In this document: piece after piece, positions 16,773 to 25,633 of the stretch | Layout of the letters: each line of letters begins with the position of its first letter | Position numbering within the stretch: position 1 is the first letter of the stretch | From: VXNE01 sp963664635 | GTDB lineage: Bacteria; Pseudomonadota; Gammaproteobacteria; Pseudomonadales; Azotimanducaceae | Direction of reading: 5' to 3' | NCBI GenBank assembly: GCA_963664635.1 | Contig: OY761542.1 | Span: 3,658,001 to 3,722,000, forward strand | Length of the DNA: 64,000 nt | The notes under the pieces: generated by a model | Database searches by the model: none | Seen by the model: only the letters and a program-made list of their open reading frames with translations | Told to the model about the DNA's origin: nothing | Program-made: the position numbers and the translations under genes

Positions 16773-17249
16773 GCCGCCGGACCCTTCTGCCCGAATGATC
16801 GGGCGCACGGGCCCGCGTCGGGGGCGGTACGAAGCGCATCGTGCACGGCAGGTCGGTCGATTCCGGATCCCGCACGTCCACGCGCCGATCGCAGGGGCGG
16901 ACGGCCCCGGTGCTCCAGGTTGGCCAGTCCGTCACGCGTGGCGGGACGTCGAGGACGACGTGACTCACGAGCTGCCATTGCAGGGCGACCGGATCGAGCC
17001 GCTGGTCGTCCCTGAGGTGGTGGAGATGGGGACTCGCGCCCCCGGCGGTCGATCGGACGCGCATCAAGGTCTGCACCCGGTCCGTTTGGCCAGGACCGCG
17101 GGCGCGGCCGACGTGGCCTGACACCGTACCTCCGCTTGTCCCCCCGTGCCGGCGGTCAACGCGCCGTCGACCATCTCGACGCGAGCGACAGCGAACGCGG
17201 TCATGAACAAGACGCCGGCGGTGGCGAGCCGGCGGCAGGCGGAAGTCAT
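16756..17249 (-). CDS. putative small secreted protein, split across two frames
   Basis: A first frame (17249 to 17064) encodes 61 aa beginning with a signal-peptide-like stretch (RRLATAGVLFMTAFAVARVE). Its TGA overlaps by one base an ATG in another frame that runs to 16756 and encodes a cysteine-containing segment (WQLVSHVVLDVPPRVTDWP, DRRVDVRDPESTDLPCTMRF). Either these are two coupled genes or one secreted protein of about 160 aa broken by a frameshift. The second segment looks like the mature part of an exported beta-rich protein. No family recognised. Confidence 0.35.
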
Positions 17250-17729
17250 GCGGAAGAGGTCCCTCTTCGAATCGAAATCGACCGTGCCAACCGGGCGCCG
17301 TCGACCGCGCTCTACGGTTTCCGCATCGTAGCGGTTGCGCTCGCAGCGTGACATCGAACTGGTGCAGGTACCGTCCGCCGAGCGATCGAGCCACCCGATC
17401 GCCGTGCATGTTGCGGAACTCACGAGTTTACGGGGCGGAGCATTCGGCGCGCAGGCGAGGCATTTTACCTGAGTGGGGAGAGCGCCCCTCCGGGATTCCG
17501 TCGCGATGCGGATACAGGCACACCGCACGTTGTCTCGGAGCAGCCCCGACGGCAGGCACGTCTACACGGCATCATGCTATCGAGGCGGGCATCGCCCGTG
17601 GAAGTCTTCAGCGCGGAGCAGTAGGCCGGCGAACCGCAGGCAGTCGCCGTTGACGCAGATCGTCTCAGGGGGATGCGCGCGCCAAGAACGGACTGGCCGG
17701 ATGTCCCGCGGGACGGAATCGGCGTGTGT
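17250..17729. other. 480-bp stretch without a recognised gene
   Basis: Only short open frames with no supporting composition were seen; no repeats or clear promoters stand out. Confidence 0.4.
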
Positions 17730-19079
17730 CTACCGGGCCGCGGCCAGCAACTGGTCCGCGAACGTCTCGATGTGCTGGATCCGGCTGCAGGTCCGGACCT
17801 CGAGGCAGTACGGCGCGTAGCGCCGCATTTCCGAGTCCCCGTCCGACCAGCGGTCGCGCGTCTCCGGGTTCAGCCAGAACACCTGCTTGACGCGCTGCGA
17901 GATCTCCTTCAACAGCTGCGCCTGCGGGTCGAAGTAGTTGTTGCGGCCGTCGCCGAGCACCACCACCGTCGAGCGGCTGTCGAGGTCCTTGCCGCAGAGT
18001 TCGCGGAAGTCGCGGAAGGCGCGCGCGTAGTCCGTCGTGCCCTTCCCCCAGTCGAACAGCGCCTGCTCGAGGGCTTCCTCGGGGGCCTTGCGGCCAAAAG
18101 TGTCCGTCACCTCGCCCAGCGCGCTCGAAAAGGCGAAGGCCCGCACGTTCGGCAGCACGTCGGTCAGTTCGTACAGGAACAGCAGCAGGAACCGCGAGAC
18201 CTGCGCCACGGAACCGCTGACGTCGCACAGCACGTATACCGTCGCCTTCTCGCGTTTCACCCGCCGCCAGTGCGGCTCGAAGATGGCGCCGTCGTAGGCG
18301 ACGTTGCGCCGCAGGGTCTTCTTGAGATCCAGCACCCCGCGCGCGGCGCGCCGCTGCCGGCGACGGTGTTCGCGGGCGAGCTTCCTGGCGAGTCTCTCGA
18401 CCACGCGGCGCACCTCGGTGTGGTACTCCACGGGGATGCGGTCGAGGTTGGCGCGCAGCGCGGCCTCGAGCAGGGCGCGCCGTCCCGTGGCGTCGACGTG
18501 CAGCTTGTACTGGGCGTCCACGTAGTCCCGGATCTCGCCGTGGAAGTACTGCCGCAGATAGCGCAGGAGCGGATCCGCGCCGTTGCCCGTCCCGCCCCCC
18601 GCGATGAACGCCTCGAGCTCGTCGAGCGCCAGCGCCTTGGCGATCTTCCCCGCGTAGGCACGCTTCTCCCGCAACGTGCGCATGGCGCTGATGCCGGCCT
18701 CTTCCGCCGCGTGCTGCACCACGAACGCGAGGTAGTCCCGCTCGTCCGCCAGTACGCTGTCGATGGTCCGCACCAGCCCGCCCGAGAGGTGCTCGCGCAT
18801 TTCCTCGACGAACTTCTCCCGGTCCACGCCCCCCAGGAACGTCCGCTGCGCGGGCTGCCGGAAAGCGAGCTGCAGGAAGAAGCGGTCGAACGCGTCCTCG
18901 AAACGCTCCTTCTCCTCGCGCGTCTTGGCGAGGGCGAGGCCAAGGGCGTCACGCAGCAGCCGCTTGTTCTCGATGCCCACCCGCGAGACCACGTCGAAGG
19001 CGTCGAGGGTCTCCGCCGGGGAGACCCGCACGTCGGCGTTGCGCAACGCCTGTACGAACCGCGAGAAAGTGACATCCAT
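17730..19079 (-). CDS. VWA-domain protein (CoxE-like)
   Basis: A 449-aa cytoplasmic protein with an alpha-helical N-terminal half (about 1-285, charged, RREHRRRQRRAARGVLDLKKTLRRN at its end) and a C-terminal von Willebrand factor A domain. The MIDAS motif is DVSGS in VYVLCDVSGSVAQVSRF, followed by GTTDYARAF and VVVLGDGRNNYFDP. This is the arrangement of CoxE-type proteins that work with MoxR-family AAA+ ATPases to insert cofactors or remodel complexes. No MoxR gene is adjacent here. The ATG at 19079 lies only 22 bp from the divergent phosphotransferase start. Partner and target are unknown. Confidence 0.8.
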   Translation of the reverse strand: MDVTFSRFVQALRNADVRVSPAETLDAFDVVSRVGIENKRLLRDALGLALAKTREEKERFEDAFDRFFLQLAFRQPAQRTFLGGVDREKFVEEMREHLSGGLVRTIDSVLADERDYLAFVVQHAAEEAGISAMRTLREKRAYAGKIAKALALDELEAFIAGGGTGNGADPLLRYLRQYFHGEIRDYVDAQYKLHVDATGRRALLEAALRANLDRIPVEYHTEVRRVVERLARKLAREHRRRQRRAARGVLDLKKTLRRNVAYDGAIFEPHWRRVKREKATVYVLCDVSGSVAQVSRFLLLFLYELTDVLPNVRAFAFSSALGEVTDTFGRKAPEEALEQALFDWGKGTTDYARAFRDFRELCGKDLDSRSTVVVLGDGRNNYFDPQAQLLKEISQRVKQVFWLNPETRDRWSDGDSEMRRYAPYCLEVRTCSRIQHIETFADQLLAAAR

Positions 19080-19088
19080 GAGGCGACG

Positions 19089-19094
19089 TAGTAT
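19089..19094 (+). promoter_or_regulatory. minus-10 element predicting a leaderless mRNA
   Basis: TAGTAT ends 7 bp before the ATG at 19102, which would place the transcript start at or next to the start codon. The whole divergent intergenic region is 22 bp, so no Shine-Dalgarno sequence fits in it. Confidence 0.45.
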
Positions 19095-19101
19095 AGGACC
19101 G

Positions 19102-19932
19102 ATGCCAAACGCCGACCGACAGGCGGTGCTCGCTACCGTAGGCGCCCTGATGCCGGACTGGCGGCCGGACCGCATCGACGCCGTCACCTACCTGCCGGGC
19201 GGCTACGCGAACGACAACTACCGGTTCGCCTACGAGGGCGCGGCATACGCCATCCGCATCGCGCGGCGTCCCGGCGCCGACCGCCAGGCCGAGGCCCGCT
19301 TTCTCCAACTCGCATCGGCGCCGCACGTCGTCGCCTTCGACGCCGGACGCGGGCACCTGCTGACCCGCTGGATCCAGGGAACGCTGCTCGCGGACATGTC
19401 CGTCCCACCAGCGACGACCGCCGGATACCTGCGCGCCCTGCACGCGGAAATCCCCGCCGGCGTCCGCCGCTACGACCCCCTGGAGGCCATCCGCCGCGAC
19501 CTCGACGCCGCGGACGCCGTAGCCCCGCTCGCCGTCTTGGCGCTCGAACGACTCGACTGGACGCCGGCGGAACTGCGCGGCTGCCACAACGACCTCAACC
19601 CGTGGAACGTCCTGCACACGGACGGCGGCTGGCGCACCCTCGACTGGGAGTTCGCCGGCGACAACGACCCGCTCTTCGACGTCGTGTGTCTCGGCCACGG
19701 ACTCGGCTACGACGACGCGGCGCTCGCGGGTCTTGCGGCCGCGTATTGCGAACCCGAAGGCGTCCCGCCGGCCAGACTCCTCGACATGCGCATCGTGTTC
19801 GAGCTGCGGGAACACGCTTGGGCCGCGGGCCAGATCGCCCTGGGCAACGACCGCGTCGAAGTCCGTGCCCAGGCGGTGGAATCCGAGGCCGCGCTACGCG
19901 TCCTGCTCAAGCGCCGCGAGGGCGCATCCTAG
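19102..19932 (+). CDS. choline/aminoglycoside-type phosphotransferase (APH fold)
   Basis: A 276-aa protein with the small-molecule kinase fold. LPGGYANDNYRF is the ATP loop, YAIRIARR carries the ATP-binding basic residue, CHNDLNPWNVLH is the catalytic loop (Asp base, Asn metal ligand) and RTLDWEFAGDNDPLFDV contains the metal-binding Asp. The pattern is closest to choline/ethanolamine kinases and LicA-like proteins, so a small amino-alcohol or sugar is a likelier substrate than an antibiotic. Its 3' end overlaps the convergent NadR-like kinase gene by 39 bp. Confidence 0.82.
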   Translation: MPNADRQAVLATVGALMPDWRPDRIDAVTYLPGGYANDNYRFAYEGAAYAIRIARRPGADRQAEARFLQLASAPHVVAFDAGRGHLLTRWIQGTLLADMSVPPATTAGYLRALHAEIPAGVRRYDPLEAIRRDLDAADAVAPLAVLALERLDWTPAELRGCHNDLNPWNVLHTDGGWRTLDWEFAGDNDPLFDVVCLGHGLGYDDAALAGLAAAYCEPEGVPPARLLDMRIVFELREHAWAAGQIALGNDRVEVRAQAVESEAALRVLLKRREGAS

Positions 19933-20403
19933 ACGGGCGCTCCCGTACCCGCGCACGATGTCGAAACGCTCTCCTCCCGACACCAGTATCCCGCGGTAGA
20001 CCTCGAACAGCCGTTCCCGGCCCCGGGGTGACTCGCGCAGGGGGTCCGGCTCCCAGGGCAGGTCCGGCGCGGCCAGCAGGTAGCGGCGCGGCGCCTGCGC
20101 CGCGGAGGCACGGAGGAGCCAGTCCGGCAGCGCACCGTACTTCTCCCGCCACCACACCCGTATGACGAGGAGATCGGTATCCAGGATGACCGGGGACCGC
20201 CCGTCCGCGAGCGCCCCGGCCTCCAGGGCCGCCTGTCCCCGCGCGATGGCCTCCACGTCCGCCGGCCCGTAGTCCGTTCGCACCCCGAGGTAGTCCCGCG
20301 CGTACTCCGCCACGAAACCGACGCCGAAGTGCCGCGCCAGCCCCCGCGCGAGCGCGGTCTTGCCCGTGCACTCAGGGCCGACGATGGAGATGATGTGCAT
20401 CAA
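19894..20403 (-). CDS. NadR-type nucleotide/nicotinamide riboside kinase-like ATPase
   Basis: A 169-aa P-loop protein: GPECTGKTALARGLA (Walker A), VAEYARDYLG, GQAALEAGAL, and VILDTDLLVIRVWWREKYG. These motifs match the kinase domain at the C-terminus of NadR and its stand-alone relatives, which phosphorylate nicotinamide riboside or act as small AAA-type kinases. Substrate is not proven by sequence. Overlap of 39 bp with the convergent phosphotransferase gene is unusual but both frames are clear. An ATG pair (20403 and 20400) leaves a one-codon uncertainty. Confidence 0.75.
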   Translation of the reverse strand: MMHIISIVGPECTGKTALARGLARHFGVGFVAEYARDYLGVRTDYGPADVEAIARGQAALEAGALADGRSPVILDTDLLVIRVWWREKYGALPDWLLRASAAQAPRRYLLAAPDLPWEPDPLRESPRGRERLFEVYRGILVSGGERFDIVRGYGSARLGCALAALEQDA

Positions 20404-20452
20404 CTGGATATTGACTGGAACGGTAATGAACGATGAACGAGGATCGTAAGTG

Positions 20453-20686
20453 ATGGCAGCGATTGATCCCCACAGCTACAACGTCACGGTGCGTCAAATC
20501 GTCTTTGAGGGCGAGACGCTATTCGAGGCGCGCGTCAAGGAACTGCCCGACGCCCGCGACTACGCCGAGTCGGCCAACGACGTCTACGATTTGGCCATCG
20601 ATACGATCGAAACTTCGGCAGCGATTTTCGCACGGGACGGTCGCGCCTTCCCGCCGCCCTGCCAACCCACCCGAGGATTCCGCTAG
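20453..20686 (+). CDS. HicB-like antitoxin domain protein (no partner seen)
   Basis: A 77-aa protein resembling the N-terminal partial-RNase-H-like domain of HicB antitoxins: YNVTVRQIVFEGETLFEARVKELPDARDYAESANDVYDLAIDTIE. There is no C-terminal DNA-binding region and no HicA toxin gene next to it. The ATG at 20453 has AGGA about 10 bp upstream. The stop codon TAG overlaps the minus-10 element of the following regulator gene. It may be a solitary regulator or a remnant of a toxin-antitoxin pair. Confidence 0.6.
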   Translation: MAAIDPHSYNVTVRQIVFEGETLFEARVKELPDARDYAESANDVYDLAIDTIETSAAIFARDGRAFPPPCQPTRGFR

Positions 20687-20689
20687 AAT
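20684..20689 (+). promoter_or_regulatory. minus-10 element of the PdsRS-like operon
   Basis: TAGAAT within CGCTAGAATCGC, 39 bp before the ATG at 20729. The same 12 bases occur at 38521-38532 ahead of the coiled-coil gene, which supports a common promoter type. The element overlaps the preceding gene's stop codon. Confidence 0.45.
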
Positions 20690-20728
20690 CGCCCTCCCCG
20701 TCACGAGTCCCGATCGGACGGAGCCGTC

Positions 20729-21430
20729 ATGGCGAAGACCATAGCGATCGTCGAGGACGACGCCGACCAGCGCGCCAACTACGCGGACGCCATCACCAGC
20801 AAGGGGTACGCGGTGGCGGAGTACGCCAGCCGCGGCGGCGCGCTCGAGGGCTTCGAGCACAACCTCCCGGATCTGGCCATCCTCGACATCGTGCTCGGCG
20901 AGGAGTTCGACGCCGGCTTCCAGCTCTGCCGCGACCTGCTCGCACGGGCGCCGACACTGCCGGTGATCTTCCTGACCGAACGCATCGACGAGATCGACAA
21001 GATCTCCGGCCTGCGCCTCGGCGCGTGGGACTATCTCCCTAAGCCGATCTCGCTGGAGTATCTCGTGGAGCGCATCTCCTCGCTGCTGCGCATCGACGAG
21101 GTGCGCTCGAGCGGGTCCGACAGCGCCGGGCCGAGCGCGCGCCGCCTCGGCGACCTGACCATCGACCAGGACGCGCTGCTGGTCTCCTGGCAGGGCACGC
21201 GCATCGACCTCTCGGGCACCGAGTTCCGCATGCTCGCGAAGCTCGTGCGCCAGCCCGGCCACGCCGTCAGCTACGACACCCTCATGAACGCCACCATGCA
21301 GAGCCTGGTGACGAACAACACCATCAACACGCACATGCGCAACATCCGCAAGAAGTTCGAGAAGGTAGACCCGGAGTTCGCCAGCATCCGCAGCGAATAC
21401 GGCTTCGGCTATCGCTGGGCCGCCCAGTGA
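20729..21430 (+). CDS. pdsR: response regulator of the proteobacterial dedicated sortase type (PdsR-like)
   Basis: A 233-aa OmpR-class regulator. The receiver domain has the acidic pair (VEDD, 8-11), phosphoacceptor Asp53 in DLAILDIVLG, Thr in VIFLTER and Lys in YLPKPIS. The C-terminal winged helix spans about 135-230 (IDLSGTEFRMLAKLVRQPG ... SEYGFGYRW). The distinctive wording of the receiver (ENYADAI..., AILDIVLGEEFDAGFQLC, ISGLRLGAWDYL) is that of regulators paired with a dedicated sortase in marine proteobacteria. No sortase gene is within this window. Its stop overlaps the GTG of the kinase gene. Confidence 0.82.
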   Translation: MAKTIAIVEDDADQRANYADAITSKGYAVAEYASRGGALEGFEHNLPDLAILDIVLGEEFDAGFQLCRDLLARAPTLPVIFLTERIDEIDKISGLRLGAWDYLPKPISLEYLVERISSLLRIDEVRSSGSDSAGPSARRLGDLTIDQDALLVSWQGTRIDLSGTEFRMLAKLVRQPGHAVSYDTLMNATMQSLVTNNTINTHMRNIRKKFEKVDPEFASIRSEYGFGYRWAAQ

Positions 21431-23649
21431 AGATCGGCTCCAAGATCCGCGGCCCCCGGCTCGGCACCAAGCTGACGCTGCTTGGCGTGGCCCTGCTCGT
21501 GCTGCCGTACTTCTCCTACCTGCAGCTCGTCGAGATGGAGCGCCTGCTGATCCAGGGGCAGTCCCATGCGCAGCTCTTGACCGCGGAGGGCATCTCGACG
21601 CTGTTCAACGGCCGCGAGCACCTGTTCGCCGATCTGCCGGTCAACCCGAAGGACTACGAGTCGCTGCGGGCCCACCCGATCGAGAGCCCGGTCCGGCTCG
21701 ACGGCGCGCCGACGGAGTGGGGTGACGTGGAGACGCGCGTGCTGCGCTTCGGTGGAGACGGCGCCGGCGCCCGCCCGGACGGCGCGTTCGACCTCGTCGC
21801 CGGCGAGCGCGGCGGCGACCTCTACGTATACATGGACATCCGCGACGACCGACAGATCTTCCGCGACCCCCGCTACCTCCGCCTCGACAACGCCGACCAC
21901 GTGCGTCTCAGCTTCATTCGGCCCAACGGTGAAGAGGGCCGGGCCGCGATCACGCTGCAGGAACCGGGCGTGACCACCACCTACTGGATGCAGCCGGACT
22001 GGGGCTTCGCCGAGACGGGCGCGCCCGAAACGCGGATCAAGGGTTACGTCACCGCGTCCGCCGAGGGTTACCGGCTCGAGTTCCGCATGCCGCTCACCCT
22101 GCTCGGCTCGCGGCGCTACTTCGGGCTCTCGTTCGTCGACGTGGACGATCCGGAGGCACGCGCGATCCGGGCGATCACGCAGACGTTGCCGACCGCCGGC
22201 AAGGAAGGGTTCCACCTCGCCGTCTACCGTTCGCCCGAGGTACTCAAGATCATCGAGGGGCTCGGCTACTCGGGCGCGCGCATCCAGGTCATCGACCCGC
22301 AGCATCGCGTGCGGGCGGATACCGGCGGCTACCAGACCGGCCCCGCGCCGCACGCGGAGCGCGACTGGACGCTCCAGGTGCGGGCCTGGTTCCGGGAGAT
22401 TCGCCTCTGGGTGCAGGACCTGACGGGCCCGCCCGACGCCACCGCGGCGGACTCCGAGGCCGTGCCGGAAGCAGCCATCGCGGCCGCCCTCGCCGGCGAA
22501 CCCATCGCCACGCGCCGCCTGGTGGACGACGGCGTCGAGATCATCGTGGCGGCCCATCCCATCGTCTCGAAGGACGCCGTCCTCGGCGCCGTCGTCGTCG
22601 AGCAGGACATCGACCACATCCTGACCTTTCAGCGCGAGGCGCTGGAGCAGGTGATGGTGGTGGCGGTGTCCTGCCTGCTCGCGGTGTTCCTGGCCATGGC
22701 GGCGTTCAGCGGACGCCTCGCGTGGCGCATCCGCAACCTGCGCCGCGAGGCGGCCCGCGCGATCGACCGCTATGGACGGCTGCGCAAGCAGTCGCTCAAT
22801 GCGGAGCGGCGCGCGGGGGACGAGATCGGCGACCTGTCGCGCAGCATCTCCACGATGCTCACGCGCCTGCATCAGCACAACAGTTTCCTGGAGAAGATGC
22901 CGCGCACGCTGCGCCACGAGATCAACAACCCGCTGAACGTGCTCGCGACGTCCCTCGAGAGCCTGGCCGACCGCGTCGAGGAACGGGACGAGAAGTACCT
23001 CAACAGCGCGAAACGCGGCGTGCTGCGCATCGGCGCCATCGTGCAGAACCTGGCCGACGCGGCGAACCTCGAGGAGTCGCTCGTGGCGGACGACTTCGAG
23101 GTCGTCGACATCGGCCGGCTGCTCGGCGACTACGTGAACAACTTCCGTCTGTCGGAGCAGCGGCACCCCATCGTGTTCCGAGGCGTGGCGGAGCCCGTGT
23201 ACGCGCGCGTGGCCGACTACCGCATCGAGCAGATGCTCGACAAGATCGTGGACAACGCGATCGACTTCCACCACGCCGACAGCCCCATCAAGGTGCAGCT
23301 CGACAAGGAGCGGGACTTCCTGCGCATCACCGTGGCGAACCGCGGACCCACCCTGCCGGAGACCCGGGAGGAGTCCCTCTTCGAGTCGATGGTCAGCCAC
23401 CGCGGGCCCCACAGCCGCATGCATTTCGGACTGGGACTGTACGTGGTGCGCGCGATCGCCGAGCACCATGGCGGGACCGTGCGCGCACTGAACCTCGTGG
23501 ACGGCTCGGGGGTCGCCATCATGGTGGAACTGCCGCGCACGAGCGACGCCGCCGCAGCCGCGCGCGCGGACGAACGCCATCGGTCAACGCCTCGCGGCCA
23601 TGACGGTGAAGAGGTCAAGGGGAACGCACAGACTCTCCGAACCGGCTAG
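21427..23649 (+). CDS. pdsS: membrane sensor histidine kinase (PdsS-like)
   Basis: A 740-aa histidine kinase. An N-terminal membrane helix (LTLLGVALLVLPYFSYLQL, about 15-35) and a second one near 405-425 (VVAVSCLLAVFLAMAAF) bracket a large periplasmic sensor that includes a carbohydrate-binding-like beta domain (DGAPTEWGDVETR, DLYVYMDIRDD). HAMP and HisKA follow, with His497 in LRHEINNPLN, then the HATPase domain (IVDNAIDFHH, FGLGLYVVRAIAEHHGG). The GTG start overlaps the regulator's TGA (GTGA), a sign of translational coupling. Length and sensor architecture fit the PdsS group. The C-terminal 25 residues are low-complexity. Confidence 0.85.
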   Translation: MKIGSKIRGPRLGTKLTLLGVALLVLPYFSYLQLVEMERLLIQGQSHAQLLTAEGISTLFNGREHLFADLPVNPKDYESLRAHPIESPVRLDGAPTEWGDVETRVLRFGGDGAGARPDGAFDLVAGERGGDLYVYMDIRDDRQIFRDPRYLRLDNADHVRLSFIRPNGEEGRAAITLQEPGVTTTYWMQPDWGFAETGAPETRIKGYVTASAEGYRLEFRMPLTLLGSRRYFGLSFVDVDDPEARAIRAITQTLPTAGKEGFHLAVYRSPEVLKIIEGLGYSGARIQVIDPQHRVRADTGGYQTGPAPHAERDWTLQVRAWFREIRLWVQDLTGPPDATAADSEAVPEAAIAAALAGEPIATRRLVDDGVEIIVAAHPIVSKDAVLGAVVVEQDIDHILTFQREALEQVMVVAVSCLLAVFLAMAAFSGRLAWRIRNLRREAARAIDRYGRLRKQSLNAERRAGDEIGDLSRSISTMLTRLHQHNSFLEKMPRTLRHEINNPLNVLATSLESLADRVEERDEKYLNSAKRGVLRIGAIVQNLADAANLEESLVADDFEVVDIGRLLGDYVNNFRLSEQRHPIVFRGVAEPVYARVADYRIEQMLDKIVDNAIDFHHADSPIKVQLDKERDFLRITVANRGPTLPETREESLFESMVSHRGPHSRMHFGLGLYVVRAIAEHHGGTVRALNLVDGSGVAIMVELPRTSDAAAAARADERHRSTPRGHDGEEVKGNAQTLRTG

Positions 23650-23749
23650 ACGACCCCGAGCCAATCGCGTCTCGACCCCAGCAGCGTCCCACGGTGCACG
23701 GACCACGAACCTGAGCAGTTCACCAGACGCCGTGTGGCATACTCCAATC

Positions 23750-24043
23750 ATGCAGTACAAGAGCAATCCCAAACACTCAGATCCTTGGCAGAGGGGCGCG
23801 AGAGGTTCACTGTGCCCAAGCGAAGTCCGCCCCCTTGCCCCTCAACTCTTGGCCGGTAGCCATTTGGTGGGAAGCAAGCGTTTCGCTACTCACGAGGGAC
23901 GGGCTTACTGTGCGCAAGGGACCCGGGATGACGTATGGCACGGCTATCCGGTCGGATGGAAGGAAGTCCCGCACTCACTCCGTCTTGCGTGGCGCCGGAC
24001 TGGGCTCGTAAGGCAGCGCGATATCCGGCGCAACTGGGATTGA
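23750..24043 (+). CDS. 97-aa protein of unknown function, partner of IrrE-like peptidase
   Basis: A small basic protein with a recurrent pattern: MQYKSNPKHSDPWQRGARGSL, then GRAYCAQ, then WHGYPVGWKEVP and RRTGLVRQRDIRRNW at the end. It has one conserved-looking Cys and several Trp/Arg residues, which suggests nucleic-acid or metal binding, but no family was assigned. Codon use is less GC-biased than in the neighbouring kinase gene, and the gene ends 10 bp before the peptidase gene, so the two form a cassette that looks acquired. The start ATG at 23750 has no strong ribosome site. Confidence 0.6.
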   Translation: MQYKSNPKHSDPWQRGARGSLCPSEVRPLAPQLLAGSHLVGSKRFATHEGRAYCAQGTRDDVWHGYPVGWKEVPHSLRLAWRRTGLVRQRDIRRNWD

Positions 24044-24053
24044 GGCCGCTCCG

Positions 24054-25610
24054 ATGAGCCGTTGGGAGCGACTCGCTGGCGATACCCGCGTCTTCGCGGC
24101 GAAAATCGGCTTCTCTGACGATCCGGACCCGGGGCAGGGAGCCGCAGAAGATGTCTCGCAATCCTGGGGCGCGTTTCAGCTTTGGGCAGGTGGCTTGAAC
24201 CTGTGCGCGCATCAGGAGCTGGGGGAGCGCATCGAGTCGGTGCACTGGTACCTGCTTCCACTGCTAGAGTGGTTCGCTCGCTGTTGGGATCCGATGTTCC
24301 ACGAAGAGCGACTTCCCTGTAGCAACACCGCTACGCAGGCTTGGACGGCATTGAAAGACGCTCGTTTCGCGCCTCCTTCAGCAGACGAGGACACAGAACT
24401 CGCCTGGGAGTCGGACTGGCAAGGCTGGTGGTCGCGGCACGCGCTTGTAGCCGCACGTGATGGCGGCATCTTTCCGGATGTAGTGTTCCGTCGCCTTCGT
24501 GACTCGGTCGAGATCTCTTGGGGGAACACCCCAACTCAGGGAACCCCCGATCACGTGATCTTTGAGGCGAGTGCGTCGCGCGCCATCACTCTGCGCCCAG
24601 CCGAGGTCGCAGAGCCTCTCTACGCCGTGCTCACGGCGGCAGCCGGTTACCTGAGCAGCACGCTACCCTCCTCGAATAGGGTGCGCGAAGTCGAACGCGA
24701 CCTGCGGCGCCTGTCGACCTCGCGTACAGACCATCGGATGATGTGGCTCGCCGGCTTGGGTGTCGATCACGACTCCGTACGCCGGGGATGGCGACGCCTA
24801 AAGCGCCAACTGGCGGAGCTGTCCAAGCCCCAACGTGCCGCTTTGCTCGCAGCACACAGTAGCTCTCGACTTGTCGTCGAGGGTTCGTGTCATGCCGCCT
24901 TGATGTTCGGCTCATACGCACCAACCATCGCCAAGCCGGATGTGTTGGCGCTTGCCAAAGTCATGATCCACCTGTCCAGACTAGAGAAGGAACCGGACCC
25001 GTTGGCAGAGCTGTGTCACGACGTGCCAGTGAGTCCGGGAGCGCAGCCATGGACACAAGGCTATGACTTGGCCGTGGAGCTTCACGATAGGATCGGCTTG
25101 CCCGACAACGGCGCAGACTTCGTGGATGTGGAGGCAGTGCTCGCTCAGCTTGGCGTTGAGGTTACGGAAACACGTTTTGACGATGACTCGGTGCGTGGAG
25201 TCGCCATTGCAGGCCCGCGCCACCGGCCCGGGATGGCATGGAACGCCGCCTGCCCTTTCAACCAAAGCCTTCAAGGCCATCGATTCACGCTGGCCCACGA
25301 ACTTTGCCACCTGCTATTCGACCGCCATGCGGGCAGACGATTGGCTATCGCCAGCGGGCCTTGGGCACCTTTCGCCGTGGAGCAACGCGCCAACGCATTC
25401 GCGGCGATGCTGCTTATGCCAACGCCGCTTATAGTACGGGCTGTGTCTCAGATGGAGGAACCAATCACTACCGCGAACGGCGTGGCTGGAGTGGCCAGCA
25501 CTCTGCGGACTGGCTTCGAGGCCACACTCTGGCACCTACAGAACCTTGCCTTCATCGACGACTTCCAGACACAACGCATCAGGGCAGAAGGCAGGGGCGC
25601 CGCACGCTAG
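24054..25610 (+). CDS. ImmA/IrrE-family metallopeptidase, large form
   Basis: A 518-aa protein. The C-terminal third is an IrrE/ImmA zinc peptidase: FTLAHELCHLLFD near residue 415 with the HExxH helix, then the downstream acidic helix VEQRANAFAAMLLMP that supplies the third ligand. Such proteins usually cleave a repressor to switch on a regulated gene set or act as antitoxin-linked proteases. The N-terminal two-thirds (about 1-330) have no recognised domain and are rich in Trp. A helix-turn-helix domain, common in the family, is not evident, so the adjacent 97-aa protein could be the regulator or target. Low GC bias compared with neighbours suggests transfer. Confidence 0.8.
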   Translation: MSRWERLAGDTRVFAAKIGFSDDPDPGQGAAEDVSQSWGAFQLWAGGLNLCAHQELGERIESVHWYLLPLLEWFARCWDPMFHEERLPCSNTATQAWTALKDARFAPPSADEDTELAWESDWQGWWSRHALVAARDGGIFPDVVFRRLRDSVEISWGNTPTQGTPDHVIFEASASRAITLRPAEVAEPLYAVLTAAAGYLSSTLPSSNRVREVERDLRRLSTSRTDHRMMWLAGLGVDHDSVRRGWRRLKRQLAELSKPQRAALLAAHSSSRLVVEGSCHAALMFGSYAPTIAKPDVLALAKVMIHLSRLEKEPDPLAELCHDVPVSPGAQPWTQGYDLAVELHDRIGLPDNGADFVDVEAVLAQLGVEVTETRFDDDSVRGVAIAGPRHRPGMAWNAACPFNQSLQGHRFTLAHELCHLLFDRHAGRRLAIASGPWAPFAVEQRANAFAAMLLMPTPLIVRAVSQMEEPITTANGVAGVASTLRTGFEATLWHLQNLAFIDDFQTQRIRAEGRGAAR

Positions 25611-25633
25611 TAGACCGTCTACGGGACACCAGA

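Noticed and set aside
25611..25623. Palindrome GTAGACCGTCTAC between convergent genes
   Set aside because: Six-base arms with a one-base centre cannot form a useful hairpin and it lies over a stop codon; no terminator claim is made.
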